Positions 17,586-25,804 of a stretch of DNA of 48,043 nucleotides are shown here, piece by piece. Under the pieces are notes generated by a model that did no database searches, was not told the origin of the DNA, and worked only from the letters and a program-made list of their open reading frames with translations. Origin of the DNA: JBAZYZ01 sp964361185 (GTDB lineage Bacteria > Patescibacteriota > Minisyncoccia > Phycocordibacterales > VMEP01). The DNA lies in NCBI GenBank assembly GCA_964361185.1, contig CAYHZS010000001.1:1-48043 (forward strand), read 5' to 3'. Within the stretch, counting starts at the first letter, position 1, and each line of letters begins with the position of its first letter. The position numbers were made by a program, and so were the translations under genes.

Positions 17586-18296
17586 TTATAACATCCCAAA
17601 ACGATACTTTAGCATATCCCTTGCCGTAGTCATGATTACGTTTGGTTTCGCTCCGGAAGGAAGCCCCTCCGTACGCAAAAAATGGGTGACTGGGAACTGG
17701 GCGACTTTAAATCCCGCCCTTTTGGCCTTGATTATCATTTCGGCGTCGATAAAACAGCTCGGGCTTTTTATTTCAAAACTGTCCAGAACTTTGCGCCTGT
17801 ATATCTTCATGGCGCAGTTAATGTCCCTCACCCAGACAAAAAATAAAATACGTATGAGCCAATTATAAACCTCGGACTGAATTTTGCGCTGTAAAGAAGC
17901 CGCTTTTTTTGTAACATAACCACTTATCACATTCGCCGTGTCCAAGAGATGTAAGTATGGTAAAAACTCGCGCACGTCGTATTGATTATCTCCGTCGGTG
18001 TACATCACATAGTCATATTTGGCGGCATTAAATCCGTCGCGGAGCGCCGCTCCATAGCCCATATTTTTGATATGGTGTATGACGCGCACATTGGGAAATT
18101 CCCGCGCCAATTTGTCCGCCACTTCTCCCGTCTTGTCGGGACTACCGTCATGAACGATTATTATTTCATAAACATCGGTTATTTCCTTAAGAAATTTGCT
18201 GACATAAGGCACCAGAGTAGACAAGTTTTTCTCGTCATTGTAAGCAGGGCAGAAAAACGACACGGAGCTAAGCCTGCGAGGCATTTGTTTATTCAT
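17586..18296 (-). CDS. Glycosyltransferase family 2 (DPM1/GtrB-like)
   Basis: A 236-residue GT-A enzyme. SFFCPAYNDEKNLSTLVPY starts the fold, IIIVHDGSPDKTGEV binds the nucleotide and YVMYTDGDNQYDVREF has the DGD metal site. NMGYGAALRDGF is typical of the polyprenyl-phosphate transferase subgroup, which makes lipid-linked monosaccharides for membrane GT-C enzymes. There is no C-terminal membrane anchor, which fits the short DPM1-type members. Four GT-C-like frames in the window could be the users of such donors. A TATGAT box nine bases before the ATG overlaps the tail of the upstream terminator, which suggests a separate leaderless transcript. Confidence 0.87.
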   Translation of the reverse strand: MNKQMPRRLSSVSFFCPAYNDEKNLSTLVPYVSKFLKEITDVYEIIIVHDGSPDKTGEVADKLAREFPNVRVIHHIKNMGYGAALRDGFNAAKYDYVMYTDGDNQYDVREFLPYLHLLDTANVISGYVTKKAASLQRKIQSEVYNWLIRILFFVWVRDINCAMKIYRRKVLDSFEIKSPSCFIDAEMIIKAKRAGFKVAQFPVTHFLRTEGLPSGAKPNVIMTTARDMLKYRFGML

Positions 18297-18305
18297 ATGG
18301 GGAAA

Positions 18306-18351
18306 ATCATATAATAAAAAGAACTGTGCCGCAAATAATGCAACACAGTTC
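18306..18351 (-). terminator. Intrinsic terminator of the Nudix-like gene
   Basis: Stem GAACTGTG/CACAGTTC (18321-18328 with 18344-18351) with a small inner GCA/TGC stem, followed on the minus strand by TTTTTATTATAT. It lies 23 bases after the stop at 18375. The AT-rich tail doubles as a possible -10 box for the next gene. Confidence 0.8.
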
Positions 18352-18374
18352 GAAAAAAAGAATGGAAATGGAAA

Positions 18375-18902
18375 TTACTCGAGGTTATAGTAGGCCTTGA
18401 TATGTTCCTCATGACCCCGGGCAAAATTTCTCGGCTCCTTGCTTCCGGCAAACCACTGGAGCTCGATGGTCTCAATGACTGGATAAACGACCCGGCAAAG
18501 GAAGTAATGATGGACCAGATGGCCGTTATTGTCCCACCCGTAGGGGTGCGTTATGTCTTCGCGCCAGCCGATTATCCCGCCTTGTCCGACACTTTTCACT
18601 ACCTCTATTTCAATCCCGAGATCAGCGGCATGACGCCTGCAGGCTTCATACATACTTTCACCGGCGAAAACGAATCCGCCTATGGTGTGCCAAGCATTCC
18701 AGGTTCCTCCACGGTAATGGAGCAAAAGTTTGCCGCCGAACGGCGCCTCTGTTTTGTCCGCAATGATAAGTTCCACCACCGTATGCGGACAGAGAGCCAC
18801 ATACCCCGAAAACGCTTCAGGCGCTACAGGCTTCCCTCGCCCTGGAAGAGTCCTTCTTACCCAGATGAATAATCTCTGAATCAAAATCCAGATTATTTTC
18901 AT
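18375..18902 (-). CDS. Nudix-domain hydrolase-like protein (GDP-mannose mannosyl hydrolase type)
   Basis: A 175-residue protein. After a basic amphipathic N-terminus comes HTVVELIIAD, LLLHYRGGTWNAWHTIGG and the degenerate Nudix helix GGFVFAGESMYEACRRHAAD, whose catalytic REUxEE glutamates are largely absent. GDP-mannose mannosyl hydrolases also have a modified Nudix box and a similar layout, so a nucleotide-sugar hydrolase is the best guess. The gene is GC-richer than its neighbours, with a consensus promoter (18997-18969), AAAGGG before the ATG and its own terminator. It could control the level of a donor sugar, or may have lost Nudix catalysis. Confidence 0.72.
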   Translation of the reverse strand: MKIIWILIQRLFIWVRRTLPGRGKPVAPEAFSGYVALCPHTVVELIIADKTEAPFGGKLLLHYRGGTWNAWHTIGGFVFAGESMYEACRRHAADLGIEIEVVKSVGQGGIIGWREDITHPYGWDNNGHLVHHYFLCRVVYPVIETIELQWFAGSKEPRNFARGHEEHIKAYYNLE

Positions 18903-18968
18903 TTACATACCCTTTCTCAAAAAACTGCGAGGAATTTACCTGTATTTTGTCCACATATATCCAATCGT

Positions 18969-18997
18969 ATTGTACTCCAAAAAACACAATATGTCAA
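18969..18997 (-). promoter_or_regulatory. Strong promoter of the Nudix-like gene
   Basis: Perfect TTGACA (18997-18992), a 17-base spacer and TACAAT (18974-18969) on the minus strand. This is the closest match to the sigma70 consensus in the window and gives a leader of about 60 bases. Confidence 0.78.
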
Positions 18998-19013
18998 CAC
19001 GATATGTTGAAAA

Positions 19014-19955
19014 TTACTTAGGTTCGTTTTGAATATCCAAACTAATAGATTGCAGAATTAACTGCACCCCGAGCAAGAATGGAACTACGAACAACATTAC
19101 TGTTGCAGGAGTCGCAATTCTGTGCAAAACAAAACTATTGAACAGTACGAAGAAACCAAAAAACACTCCCACTAAGGAAAGGATGAATCCCAACGCATAA
19201 AACAGCGAGATCGGGTGAAAATTGTATAAAGTGTATTTTAAGAATATCCTCCTCGCGAAACCTTTCAAAAATACCATGGTTATTTTCACGGAATCCCTAA
19301 AAATTCTTACCTTTGATTTCTCGTCTCCGTACCGCGCCGGTATGAATATATCCCGTATTTTCGCGTCGATCAGCGCCAGCTCTATGAGCAAGGACACTTC
19401 CAAGCTGTATCTTGGCGCTATTCGCGAAACATCAATTTTTTTGAATGTTTCGGCGCGCATTGCGGTATAACCGTTTAAAGGATCGGATATAGACCAATAT
19501 CCTGTACAAAATTTAGACACGAATGTGAGGAAAATATTCCCGATTATTCTCATTACGGGCATCTTCTTTAAATCTTGCCGGTGAAAAAAGCGATTTCCTT
19601 TCGCATAATCAGCTTTCCCTTCGATTACAGCATCAAGCAAGAGTGGCAGGTAAACGGGGTCCATCTGGTTGTCCCCCGCCATCACCACGATAATATCGGC
19701 TCCTTTATCCAGAGCGCGCGAATGCGCCTCAATTATCGCCCCACTTACTCCAAGATTTTTTTTAAAAAAAACAGGGTGGATTCTTCCGTCCCGATTACCG
19801 CATTTCAGTATTTCCTTAGCGGTATCGTCAATGCTTTTATCGTCAACAACAACAATATTATCCACAAAAGAAGGAATCGTTTCAAGGGTTTTACTGATGA
19901 GTTTCCCCTCGTTATATGCGGGAATCGAGACGGCGATTTTGTGTTCCTTGTACAT
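19014..19955 (-). CDS. Glycosyltransferase family 2 with C-terminal membrane helices
   Basis: A 313-residue protein. IAVSIPAYNEGKLISKTLE and IVVVDDKSIDDTAKEIL form the donor-binding part; IIVVMAGDNQMDP replaces the usual DxD with GD. Two hydrophobic segments near residues 250-305 anchor it in the membrane. This is the layout of GtrB/ArnC-like polyprenyl-phosphate glycosyltransferases. It is the last gene of the amino-sugar operon, one base after the acetyltransferase, so it probably loads or extends the sugar made by that trio onto a lipid carrier. Confidence 0.88.
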   Translation of the reverse strand: MYKEHKIAVSIPAYNEGKLISKTLETIPSFVDNIVVVDDKSIDDTAKEILKCGNRDGRIHPVFFKKNLGVSGAIIEAHSRALDKGADIIVVMAGDNQMDPVYLPLLLDAVIEGKADYAKGNRFFHRQDLKKMPVMRIIGNIFLTFVSKFCTGYWSISDPLNGYTAMRAETFKKIDVSRIAPRYSLEVSLLIELALIDAKIRDIFIPARYGDEKSKVRIFRDSVKITMVFLKGFARRIFLKYTLYNFHPISLFYALGFILSLVGVFFGFFVLFNSFVLHRIATPATVMLFVVPFLLGVQLILQSISLDIQNEPK

Positions 19956-19956
19956 G

Positions 19957-20481
19957 TTAAAAACGTTCTGTCACAAAACCTTCTTCGTTGACCTTCCCGT
20001 GTACCTTCGCCGGATTGCCGTATGCAAGGGCAAAGTCCGGAATACTTTCGGTAACAATCGAACCGGCGCCGACTAAGGCGAATCTTCCGATTTCCACATT
20101 CGGCAGAATAATGCTTCCAGTTCCTATTGATGCGCCGTAATGTATTATAACTGAACCGACATCCCAATCATCCGCTGATTTTAGCTTGCCGTCCGGATTG
20201 ATGGCCCGCGGATTTTTATCGTTTGTCACCACCACATGCGGGCCGATAAATACCCCGTCTTCAATAATCGCTTTATGATAAATGGAGCAGTTGTTTTGTA
20301 TCTTACAGTTATTGCCGATATCGATTCCAAAATCTATATACACATTTTTGCCGATAATGCAGTTTGATCCTATGTTTACGTTTTCACGTATCTGAACATA
20401 ATTCCATATTTTCGTATCTGCTCCGATAACAGCCTTCTCACTTACTTCCGCGGTTTTGTGTACAAAGAATTTTTTTTCCAT
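19957..20481 (-). CDS. Hexapeptide-repeat N-acetyltransferase, WbpD-like
   Basis: A 174-residue left-handed beta-helix protein. Hexapeptide repeats run through VIGADTKIWNYVQIRENVNIG, NCIIGKNVYIDFG and ASIGTGSIILPNVEIGRFALVGAGS, ending in AYGNPAKVHG, typical of sugar O/N-acetyltransferases. With the aminotransferase and dehydrogenase next to it, it matches WbpD, which acetylates the 3-amino group of a UDP-2-acetamido-3-amino uronic acid. The assignment rests on family plus gene order; acetyltransferases for 4-amino sugars are an alternative. Confidence 0.87.
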   Translation of the reverse strand: MEKKFFVHKTAEVSEKAVIGADTKIWNYVQIRENVNIGSNCIIGKNVYIDFGIDIGNNCKIQNNCSIYHKAIIEDGVFIGPHVVVTNDKNPRAINPDGKLKSADDWDVGSVIIHYGASIGTGSIILPNVEIGRFALVGAGSIVTESIPDFALAYGNPAKVHGKVNEEGFVTERF

Positions 20482-20482
20482 A

Positions 20483-21424
20483 TCAGATTACAATTTTAAG
20501 GGCCTCGATTGAATCGCTGACATTATTTATTTCCCAGTTTTTCACACCTGATAAGAAATGAACCAACTCCTCTTTCAGGGGTTCTTTTTTTGACACATAA
20601 ACTTCCTTCTCTGTAGCTTTGCTTGAAATAGACACGAATTCATAAAATGAGCCGTCAAACTTTGTATTAAGAATCTTGTCGCGCAATATAAGCTTTTGCC
20701 GGATATAATCGATTTCTGCGTATCCATCGGTTCCACTGACAAACAGCTTCCTCATTTTTACCGGAGTTATCCAATTCGTCTGTATAACTCCCGTTATTTT
20801 ACCGTATTCAAGAATCATCGTGGAGGAATCGGCGGTGTTTTTTGAAAAAAGCTTTGTCCTAAGAACTCTTTTTTTATCGGGTACCCTTCCAAGCAGATAA
20901 TTGAATACGTCCACATCGTGAATGCCCAGGTCTAAAGCGACATCAGATGCCTGCTTAGGAGGCGCAATCCCAACGCGGATGGCAAGAAGGCTTATAATTT
21001 CGCCCATTCTCCCCTCAGATATTATTTTTTTGAGCTTAACAATCGCCGGATTGAATCTTTCAACATGCCCCACCATAAGAAGCACGCGGTTTTTTTTGGC
21101 GCATTTGAGCATTTCCCGCGCCTGTTTGGTATTTTCCGCTATCGGCTTTTCAATAAGCGTCGGGATTTTTTTGTTCAAACAGTCAAAAACTATTTTCTTA
21201 TGGAGATGAGTTGGAACAACCACCGAGACGGCATCGAGCTGTTCTGCCCCAATCATTTGACTGTAATCTTTGTAAAAACGGGCTCCGTACTTATCGGCAA
21301 CCTCTTTTCCTAATGTTTCATTAGTGTCCGAGACGGCAACCAAATCCGCAATCTTTGAGAAAATTCTTGCGTGATTTTTGCCCATATTGCCGACACCAAT
21401 AACTCCCACTTTATTCTTTTTCAT
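20483..21424 (-). CDS. Gfo/Idh/MocA oxidoreductase, WbpB-like
   Basis: A 313-residue NAD-dependent sugar dehydrogenase. GVIGVGNMGKNHARIF (residues 7-22) binds the cofactor, E92-K93-P94 is the EKP motif with the catalytic Lys, and LALDLGIHDVDVFNYLLG carries the active-site histidine region (GIHDVD). In the WbpB/E/D pathway this enzyme oxidises C3 of UDP-GlcNAcA before transamination. It overlaps the aminotransferase by four bases and is one base from the acetyltransferase. The uronic-acid dehydrogenase WbpA is not in the window. Confidence 0.88.
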   Translation of the reverse strand: MKKNKVGVIGVGNMGKNHARIFSKIADLVAVSDTNETLGKEVADKYGARFYKDYSQMIGAEQLDAVSVVVPTHLHKKIVFDCLNKKIPTLIEKPIAENTKQAREMLKCAKKNRVLLMVGHVERFNPAIVKLKKIISEGRMGEIISLLAIRVGIAPPKQASDVALDLGIHDVDVFNYLLGRVPDKKRVLRTKLFSKNTADSSTMILEYGKITGVIQTNWITPVKMRKLFVSGTDGYAEIDYIRQKLILRDKILNTKFDGSFYEFVSISSKATEKEVYVSKKEPLKEELVHFLSGVKNWEINNVSDSIEALKIVI

Positions 21425-22527
21425 TTCGCAGCTTTTTTTATTAGGCTAACCATAAGATCAATCTCTGAATTCTTAAGGAATGGATGAACCGGCAAAGAAA
21501 GAACCTGATTGGAAAGCGTTTCGGCGACCGGATACATTCCTTTTTTGTACGGAGTAATTTTTTTTATGTGCGGCTGCATTGGAATAACTGACGGATAGTA
21601 GACGGCTGATCGTACTCCATTTTCAAGTAGGTATTTGATGAGCTCCGCTCTCTTTATCGGAAAATCACCGGTTATACGCACGGTAAACTGATGATAAGCA
21701 TGAGCTGTCCCGTCGGTAGATTCGGGCAGAACAAGACCTGGTATATTTTTTAGTTTAGTTACCAATCTGCGCGCATTTTGATTTCTTTTTTCCGTCCATT
21801 GCTTTAAGTTACCTATTTGAGCAAGTCCTATTGAGGCCAACACGTCAGTCGAGCGGTAATTGTATCCAATATGATGGTATATATACGGCTTCTCCTGATC
21901 TTGCCCGTGCTGTCTGAATCTCCTGGCAAATTCATAAATTTCATTATTGTCGGTAACCAAAGCTCCTCCCTCTCCCATCATGATATTTTTCGTCGCGTAA
22001 AAAGAAAAGCAAGCAACATCAACCCACTTGGCTATAGGCTTTTTCATATAAGAAGCCCCGATCGCCTGGCATGAATCGCTGATAACTTTCAGGTTGTGCT
22101 TTCTGGCTATTCTTCTTATCTTTTCGTAATCGCACGAGAGGCCGTACAAATCAACTGTCAGAATAGCCTTGGTTTTTTTGGATATCTTGGCCTCGATAAG
22201 GTCAGGATCTATATTGAAAGTGCCTTCTTTTATGTCGACAAAAACCGGTTTTGCGTTGCACATAAGAATCGTATTTGCCGTAGCGATAAAAGAAAACGGT
22301 GTGGTTATAACCTCATCCCCTTTTTTTAGGCCCAGGGATGCCAATGCGGTATGCAATGCCGCTGTTCCGGAATTAACCACGGCGGCATATTTTGTACGAT
22401 TAATATCGCAAAGTTGCCTTTCAAGCTCCTTGACTCTTTCCCCTTGCGCCAGGAATCCCGAGAGCAAGACTTTTTTTACCTCGTCTTCGGTTTTTTTATC
22501 TATGAAAATTTTAGTGATATTTATCAT
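21421..22527 (-). CDS. DegT/DnrJ/EryC1/StrS aminotransferase, WbpE-like
   Basis: A PLP-dependent sugar aminotransferase of about 368 residues. Seen are NSGTAALHTAL (phosphate and ring contacts), VISDSCQAIGASY with the PLP-binding Asp, and FSFYATKNIMMGEGGALVT with the Schiff-base Lys. The family transfers an amino group from glutamate to a keto-sugar nucleotide; next to the Gfo/Idh gene it would make the 3-amino uronic acid. I prefer ATG 22527 (MINITKIFID); ATG 22557 adds ten residues with no recognisable site. It is the first gene of the amino-sugar operon. Confidence 0.91.
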   Translation of the reverse strand: MINITKIFIDKKTEDEVKKVLLSGFLAQGERVKELERQLCDINRTKYAAVVNSGTAALHTALASLGLKKGDEVITTPFSFIATANTILMCNAKPVFVDIKEGTFNIDPDLIEAKISKKTKAILTVDLYGLSCDYEKIRRIARKHNLKVISDSCQAIGASYMKKPIAKWVDVACFSFYATKNIMMGEGGALVTDNNEIYEFARRFRQHGQDQEKPYIYHHIGYNYRSTDVLASIGLAQIGNLKQWTEKRNQNARRLVTKLKNIPGLVLPESTDGTAHAYHQFTVRITGDFPIKRAELIKYLLENGVRSAVYYPSVIPMQPHIKKITPYKKGMYPVAETLSNQVLSLPVHPFLKNSEIDLMVSLIKKAAK

Positions 22528-22683
22528 CTTTTGATTTTTAGCGCAATACCCCTTCATCGGCCATATTCATTCTTAAGCCGAGTAGGCTGGCGTTGATTAT
22601 CCTCTTTCGTACCACATTCTACAACCATTCGCAAGGAAACCGCATTTGCTTAAAGAACTGCCGGGCTTTATCAGGAAAGACTA

Positions 22684-22692
22684 TGATATAAT
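22684..22692 (+). promoter_or_regulatory. Extended -10 (TGaTATAAT), probable leaderless promoter
   Basis: A perfect extended -10 box ends eight bases before ATG 22701. The expected transcript start falls at or within two bases of the start codon and there is no Shine-Dalgarno site, so GtrA mRNA is probably leaderless. Confidence 0.68.
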
Positions 22693-22700
22693 TACTTCTC

Positions 22701-23159
22701 ATGTTTAATTTTTTCGTGTCGCAATTTAAAAATCCGCGGCTTGTCATAAAGTATGCAACTTCCGGCGGAATCGCTTTCATTGCCCAGATGGGAATGCTTA
22801 TATTTTTGGTCGAGTACTTCCAGATGTGGCATATTTACGCGGTATTATGTGCTTTTGTTTTCGCGGCTACAATAGCCTTTTCTTTGCAAAAATTCTGGAC
22901 ATTCAGAGACCATTCCCTTGACGGCGCCCACTTTCAGATGGCTATGTATGTTGTTTTGGCTTGCGTAGCTCTTTCTCTTAATGTTCTGCTGATGTATATT
23001 TTTGTCGATATTTTAGGCATTTGGTACGTTATATCGCAAATAATCACCATCGGGTTGGTTGCAATGGTCACTTTTTTATGCAATAAGAATATTATATTTA
23101 ACAGAAAATTGAAACTGTTTCGCCGGGAACCTGAAGCATCGGAGATTGCGGAAAAGTAA
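22701..23159 (+). CDS. GtrA family membrane protein
   Basis: A 152-residue protein with four predicted membrane helices. LVIKYATSGGIAFIAQMGML and ATIAFSLQKFWTFRDHS are the family signatures, and the C-terminus is basic. GtrA proteins are thought to help flip lipid-linked monosaccharides such as undecaprenyl-phosphate glucose. It stands just before a GT-C-like gene and opposite the amino-sugar operon, so it is the best flippase candidate in the window, which otherwise shows no Wzx or ABC exporter. Confidence 0.87.
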   Translation: MFNFFVSQFKNPRLVIKYATSGGIAFIAQMGMLIFLVEYFQMWHIYAVLCAFVFAATIAFSLQKFWTFRDHSLDGAHFQMAMYVVLACVALSLNVLLMYIFVDILGIWYVISQIITIGLVAMVTFLCNKNIIFNRKLKLFRREPEASEIAEK

Positions 23160-23215
23160 AATTATTAACCAGCGCTATTACATGAATAAGACAGAAGAAC
23201 AAAGCTGCAGAAAAA

Positions 23216-24589
23216 ATGACAGAATTCTTAAAAAATCATAAGACGGAAATTTTTATTTTTCTTCTGGCTTTAATAGTCAGGATGATTTTGTTTTTTGTGT
23301 ACGTCCATGCGAACGAAGGAAACATTGACGGAACAATACACGGACAAGACGGCTATTACGAACTGGGAAAGAGCCTAATCGCGGGAAAAGGCTTTTCATG
23401 GGACGGCGTCTTGCCGAGTCCTTTCCATGTGCCTCTTTTCCCTCTATTTCTTGCCGTATCGCTTTTCTTGTCCGGCAGTCTATTGCCGGCTCTTGGTTTG
23501 CAGATGATACTGGGTGCTATCGTGCCTGTGCTTGGAAGGAGAATCTCCCTCAAACTTATATCCTCCGAAAAAATAGGTTTTTGGATCGGTCTGACACTCG
23601 CCCTTGAGCCGAATTTTATCCTGCATTCATTCATTTTTTACTCCGAAACTTTATTCTTATTCTTGTTCTCCCTCTTTATCCTTTCGTTTATATCGTATCT
23701 TGAAAAAAAAGACGTCAAAATTCTGTGCTTAAGCGCGTTTTTGCTCGGAATTTCGGTACTTACCAAAACAGTCGTGCAGTTTTTGCCAATTCTGCTTATA
23801 CCGCTTATGTGGTGGTTCCTACGCAAAGATTATACGACTAAAAAAATAGCCATTCACAGCGCTTTATTCGTGGCTATTTTTATCCTGGCTATTTCCCCGT
23901 GGTTTTACCGGAATTACCGCACTTTCGACACCATAAGCACAACAGTAATGCCCACTTACAACCTTTACAGTTGTTTTGTCCCTTCGGTGCTGGCCATAGC
24001 CAACCGCACTAGCTTTGCCGAGGAGCAGAAGAATTTTACTGTCGGCAAGCCAAACAACATTCTTAATATTACTTTCGCGAATACTTCAGTATTTAACCGC
24101 GAAGCACTCGAAACGATAAAGAAGTACCCATTGGCGATTCTTGAAGTTTCAGCCATAAATGTCCTTACTTTCTTTACCCACGACGGAATACTGACGGTAA
24201 TTGAGAACGCCGGTATTCACCCGAAAAGCTACCTTTCCAAACCGGCCATAATACTTCTCTTCTCGTCGCCGTATGAATTTGTAAAAGTTATCTCTAAATA
24301 CCTCTGGTCTCCTTTTGTCCTGGTGCTTATCATGAGACTATTTTGGATTGCGATAACAGCCACTTTTTTATGGGGAATTATCGTGCTCATGCGAAAGAAA
24401 GAGGTGACAGCTTATATTGCCTTTGCTTTGGTTCTCGTGGCTTATTTTGCGCTTACGACCCCATCTAATGGCTTGTGCGCGAACGGCAGATTTCGAATGC
24501 CGGTTGAGCCGGTAATTCTGGCCGTATCTTATTACGGCATTTACTATTCTCTTCTCCGTTTTGGCAAAAAAGGGGGAACGCTAACCTAA
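23216..24589 (+). CDS. GT-C fold (GT39/ArnT-like) membrane glycosyltransferase
   Basis: A 457-residue protein with about ten membrane helices. The first extracytoplasmic loop contains TIHGQDGYYELGKSLIAGKG, the D-containing site of the PMT/ArnT group, followed by PSPFHVPLFPLFLAV. These enzymes take a polyprenyl-phosphate sugar on the outside and transfer it to protein, lipid or glycan. With GtrA upstream and DPM1-like GT2 genes nearby, a full synthesise-flip-transfer route is present. The protein is shorter than typical ArnT and lacks a large C-terminal soluble domain. Confidence 0.82.
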   Translation: MTEFLKNHKTEIFIFLLALIVRMILFFVYVHANEGNIDGTIHGQDGYYELGKSLIAGKGFSWDGVLPSPFHVPLFPLFLAVSLFLSGSLLPALGLQMILGAIVPVLGRRISLKLISSEKIGFWIGLTLALEPNFILHSFIFYSETLFLFLFSLFILSFISYLEKKDVKILCLSAFLLGISVLTKTVVQFLPILLIPLMWWFLRKDYTTKKIAIHSALFVAIFILAISPWFYRNYRTFDTISTTVMPTYNLYSCFVPSVLAIANRTSFAEEQKNFTVGKPNNILNITFANTSVFNREALETIKKYPLAILEVSAINVLTFFTHDGILTVIENAGIHPKSYLSKPAIILLFSSPYEFVKVISKYLWSPFVLVLIMRLFWIAITATFLWGIIVLMRKKEVTAYIAFALVLVAYFALTTPSNGLCANGRFRMPVEPVILAVSYYGIYYSLLRFGKKGGTLT

Positions 24590-24595
24590 GGTCCG

Positions 24596-25759
24596 TCACT
24601 CTCCTTCTTGAAAATTCATGAAGTCGGCAACACGCCCGGCGCGCTTTTCCCATGTATGGTCTTTGACCCATTCGTAAGCCACGTCGGATCTGGAAATTGA
24701 TTCCTCCTTGTTCAAAGCGGCAAATTCTATGCCACGAGCAAGCGCTTCCGGATCATCTGGGTTTACCAAAAAAGCGCTCTTTTCACCAACCAGTTCCATA
24801 ATTGAAGGTATCCGAGAAGCCACTATCGGACGCCTGCTGGCCGCATACCCAAAAATCTTCATGGGCGAAGTATAATATTTTGAGATATCTTCTTTCGCGG
24901 TATTCGGCAAAACCAAAACATCGGCGGCTTTTTGCCACAACGAAATCTCCGAGTGCGGACGGAAACCGGCTATGAGAATATTTTTATTCGCACCATAATC
25001 ATTTTTAAACTTAGCAATGTCTTCTTTGGTACCACCGACAAAAATTGTCAGGTAATCATTGCCTAAATTACCCGTAGCCTCCGCCAAAGTATCGGTCCCT
25101 TTCCACCCGTAAAGATGACCCGTATAAACCGCTATTTTCTTATCTTTGGGCAAACCAAGTTCTTCACGCGCCTCTTCCTTTGAAACAGGTGTATCGAATT
25201 CTTCAATGTCCTCCGCGTTCTGCTCGCATAATATTTTTTCTTCGGCAACCTTAAAAATATTCTTTACCCTCTCCGCTTTCCACATATTATGCGCCAGTAC
25301 CCATTTCATCCGGCGAATGAAAAAACTGAACGGAGCAAGTTTACTTTCCGGAAAATCGTGCATCTCATAAAAAGTATTCGGGAAAATAAACGACGCTAAA
25401 AATAGCGGCAATGACTCATTGGAATAAATAATATCCGGCCGGGAAGCCTTGAGTAGAAGATAAAAAAAACAACCAACGGAAAAAGAAGCGAAGGAAAACC
25501 AAAAAGACAAAACTCTCCAGAACGGGATAAAGTAAAAATCTATAACCGGCAGATAAACCACGCGGAAATTGTTTTTAACGTGGTAATAAGAATACGGACT
25601 TTCCTTCTTTCTGCCGATCCTCCGCGGCACGATTAAAATGACTTTGATATTTTTATCGGCAAACGCTTCGGCGTTTTTGGCGACAAAAAGAGAAGCAGCC
25701 TTTTCGCTCGGGAAACGGCCATGAAAAATAAGGAAAAGCCTCCTGGGTCGAGATTGCAT
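24596..25759 (-). CDS. Glycosyltransferase family 4
   Basis: A 387-residue GT-B enzyme. The N-terminal acceptor domain includes a hydrophobic stretch (near residues 80-105, VLSFWFSFASFSVGCFFYLL) that probably tethers it to the membrane. The donor domain has IAVYTGHLYGWKGTDTL and YYTSPMKIFGYAASRRPIVA. The residue usually Glu before the YxA segment (FEYMA) is Gly here. Convergent with the GT-C gene by a 6-base gap. A TGcTACAAT box nine bases before the ATG suggests leaderless expression. Confidence 0.88.
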   Translation of the reverse strand: MQSRPRRLFLIFHGRFPSEKAASLFVAKNAEAFADKNIKVILIVPRRIGRKKESPYSYYHVKNNFRVVYLPVIDFYFIPFWRVLSFWFSFASFSVGCFFYLLLKASRPDIIYSNESLPLFLASFIFPNTFYEMHDFPESKLAPFSFFIRRMKWVLAHNMWKAERVKNIFKVAEEKILCEQNAEDIEEFDTPVSKEEAREELGLPKDKKIAVYTGHLYGWKGTDTLAEATGNLGNDYLTIFVGGTKEDIAKFKNDYGANKNILIAGFRPHSEISLWQKAADVLVLPNTAKEDISKYYTSPMKIFGYAASRRPIVASRIPSIMELVGEKSAFLVNPDDPEALARGIEFAALNKEESISRSDVAYEWVKDHTWEKRAGRVADFMNFQEGE

Positions 25760-25768
25760 ACGTAAACG

Positions 25769-25793
25769 ATTGTAGCAAATTTAGTGTTATAAT
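25769..25793. promoter_or_regulatory. Back-to-back extended -10 promoters between two GT4 genes
   Basis: On the minus strand TGcTACAAT (TACAAT at 25774-25769) lies nine bases before ATG 25759. On the plus strand TGtTATAAT (TATAAT at 25788-25793) lies eleven bases before ATG 25805. The 45-base divergent gap therefore holds two promoters that probably compete for polymerase. Confidence 0.6.
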
Positions 25794-25804
25794 TAAAGGG
25801 CAAA

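Noticed and set aside
18402..18872. Plus-strand frame of 156 codons opposite the Nudix-like gene
   Set aside because: Same reasoning: the minus-strand gene has promoter, ribosome site and terminator, and the antisense frame has none.
23182..23241. Short frame (19 codons) overlapping the start of the GT-C gene at 23216
   Set aside because: It could be a coupling leader peptide, but there is no ribosome site and no conserved feature, so I did not call it.
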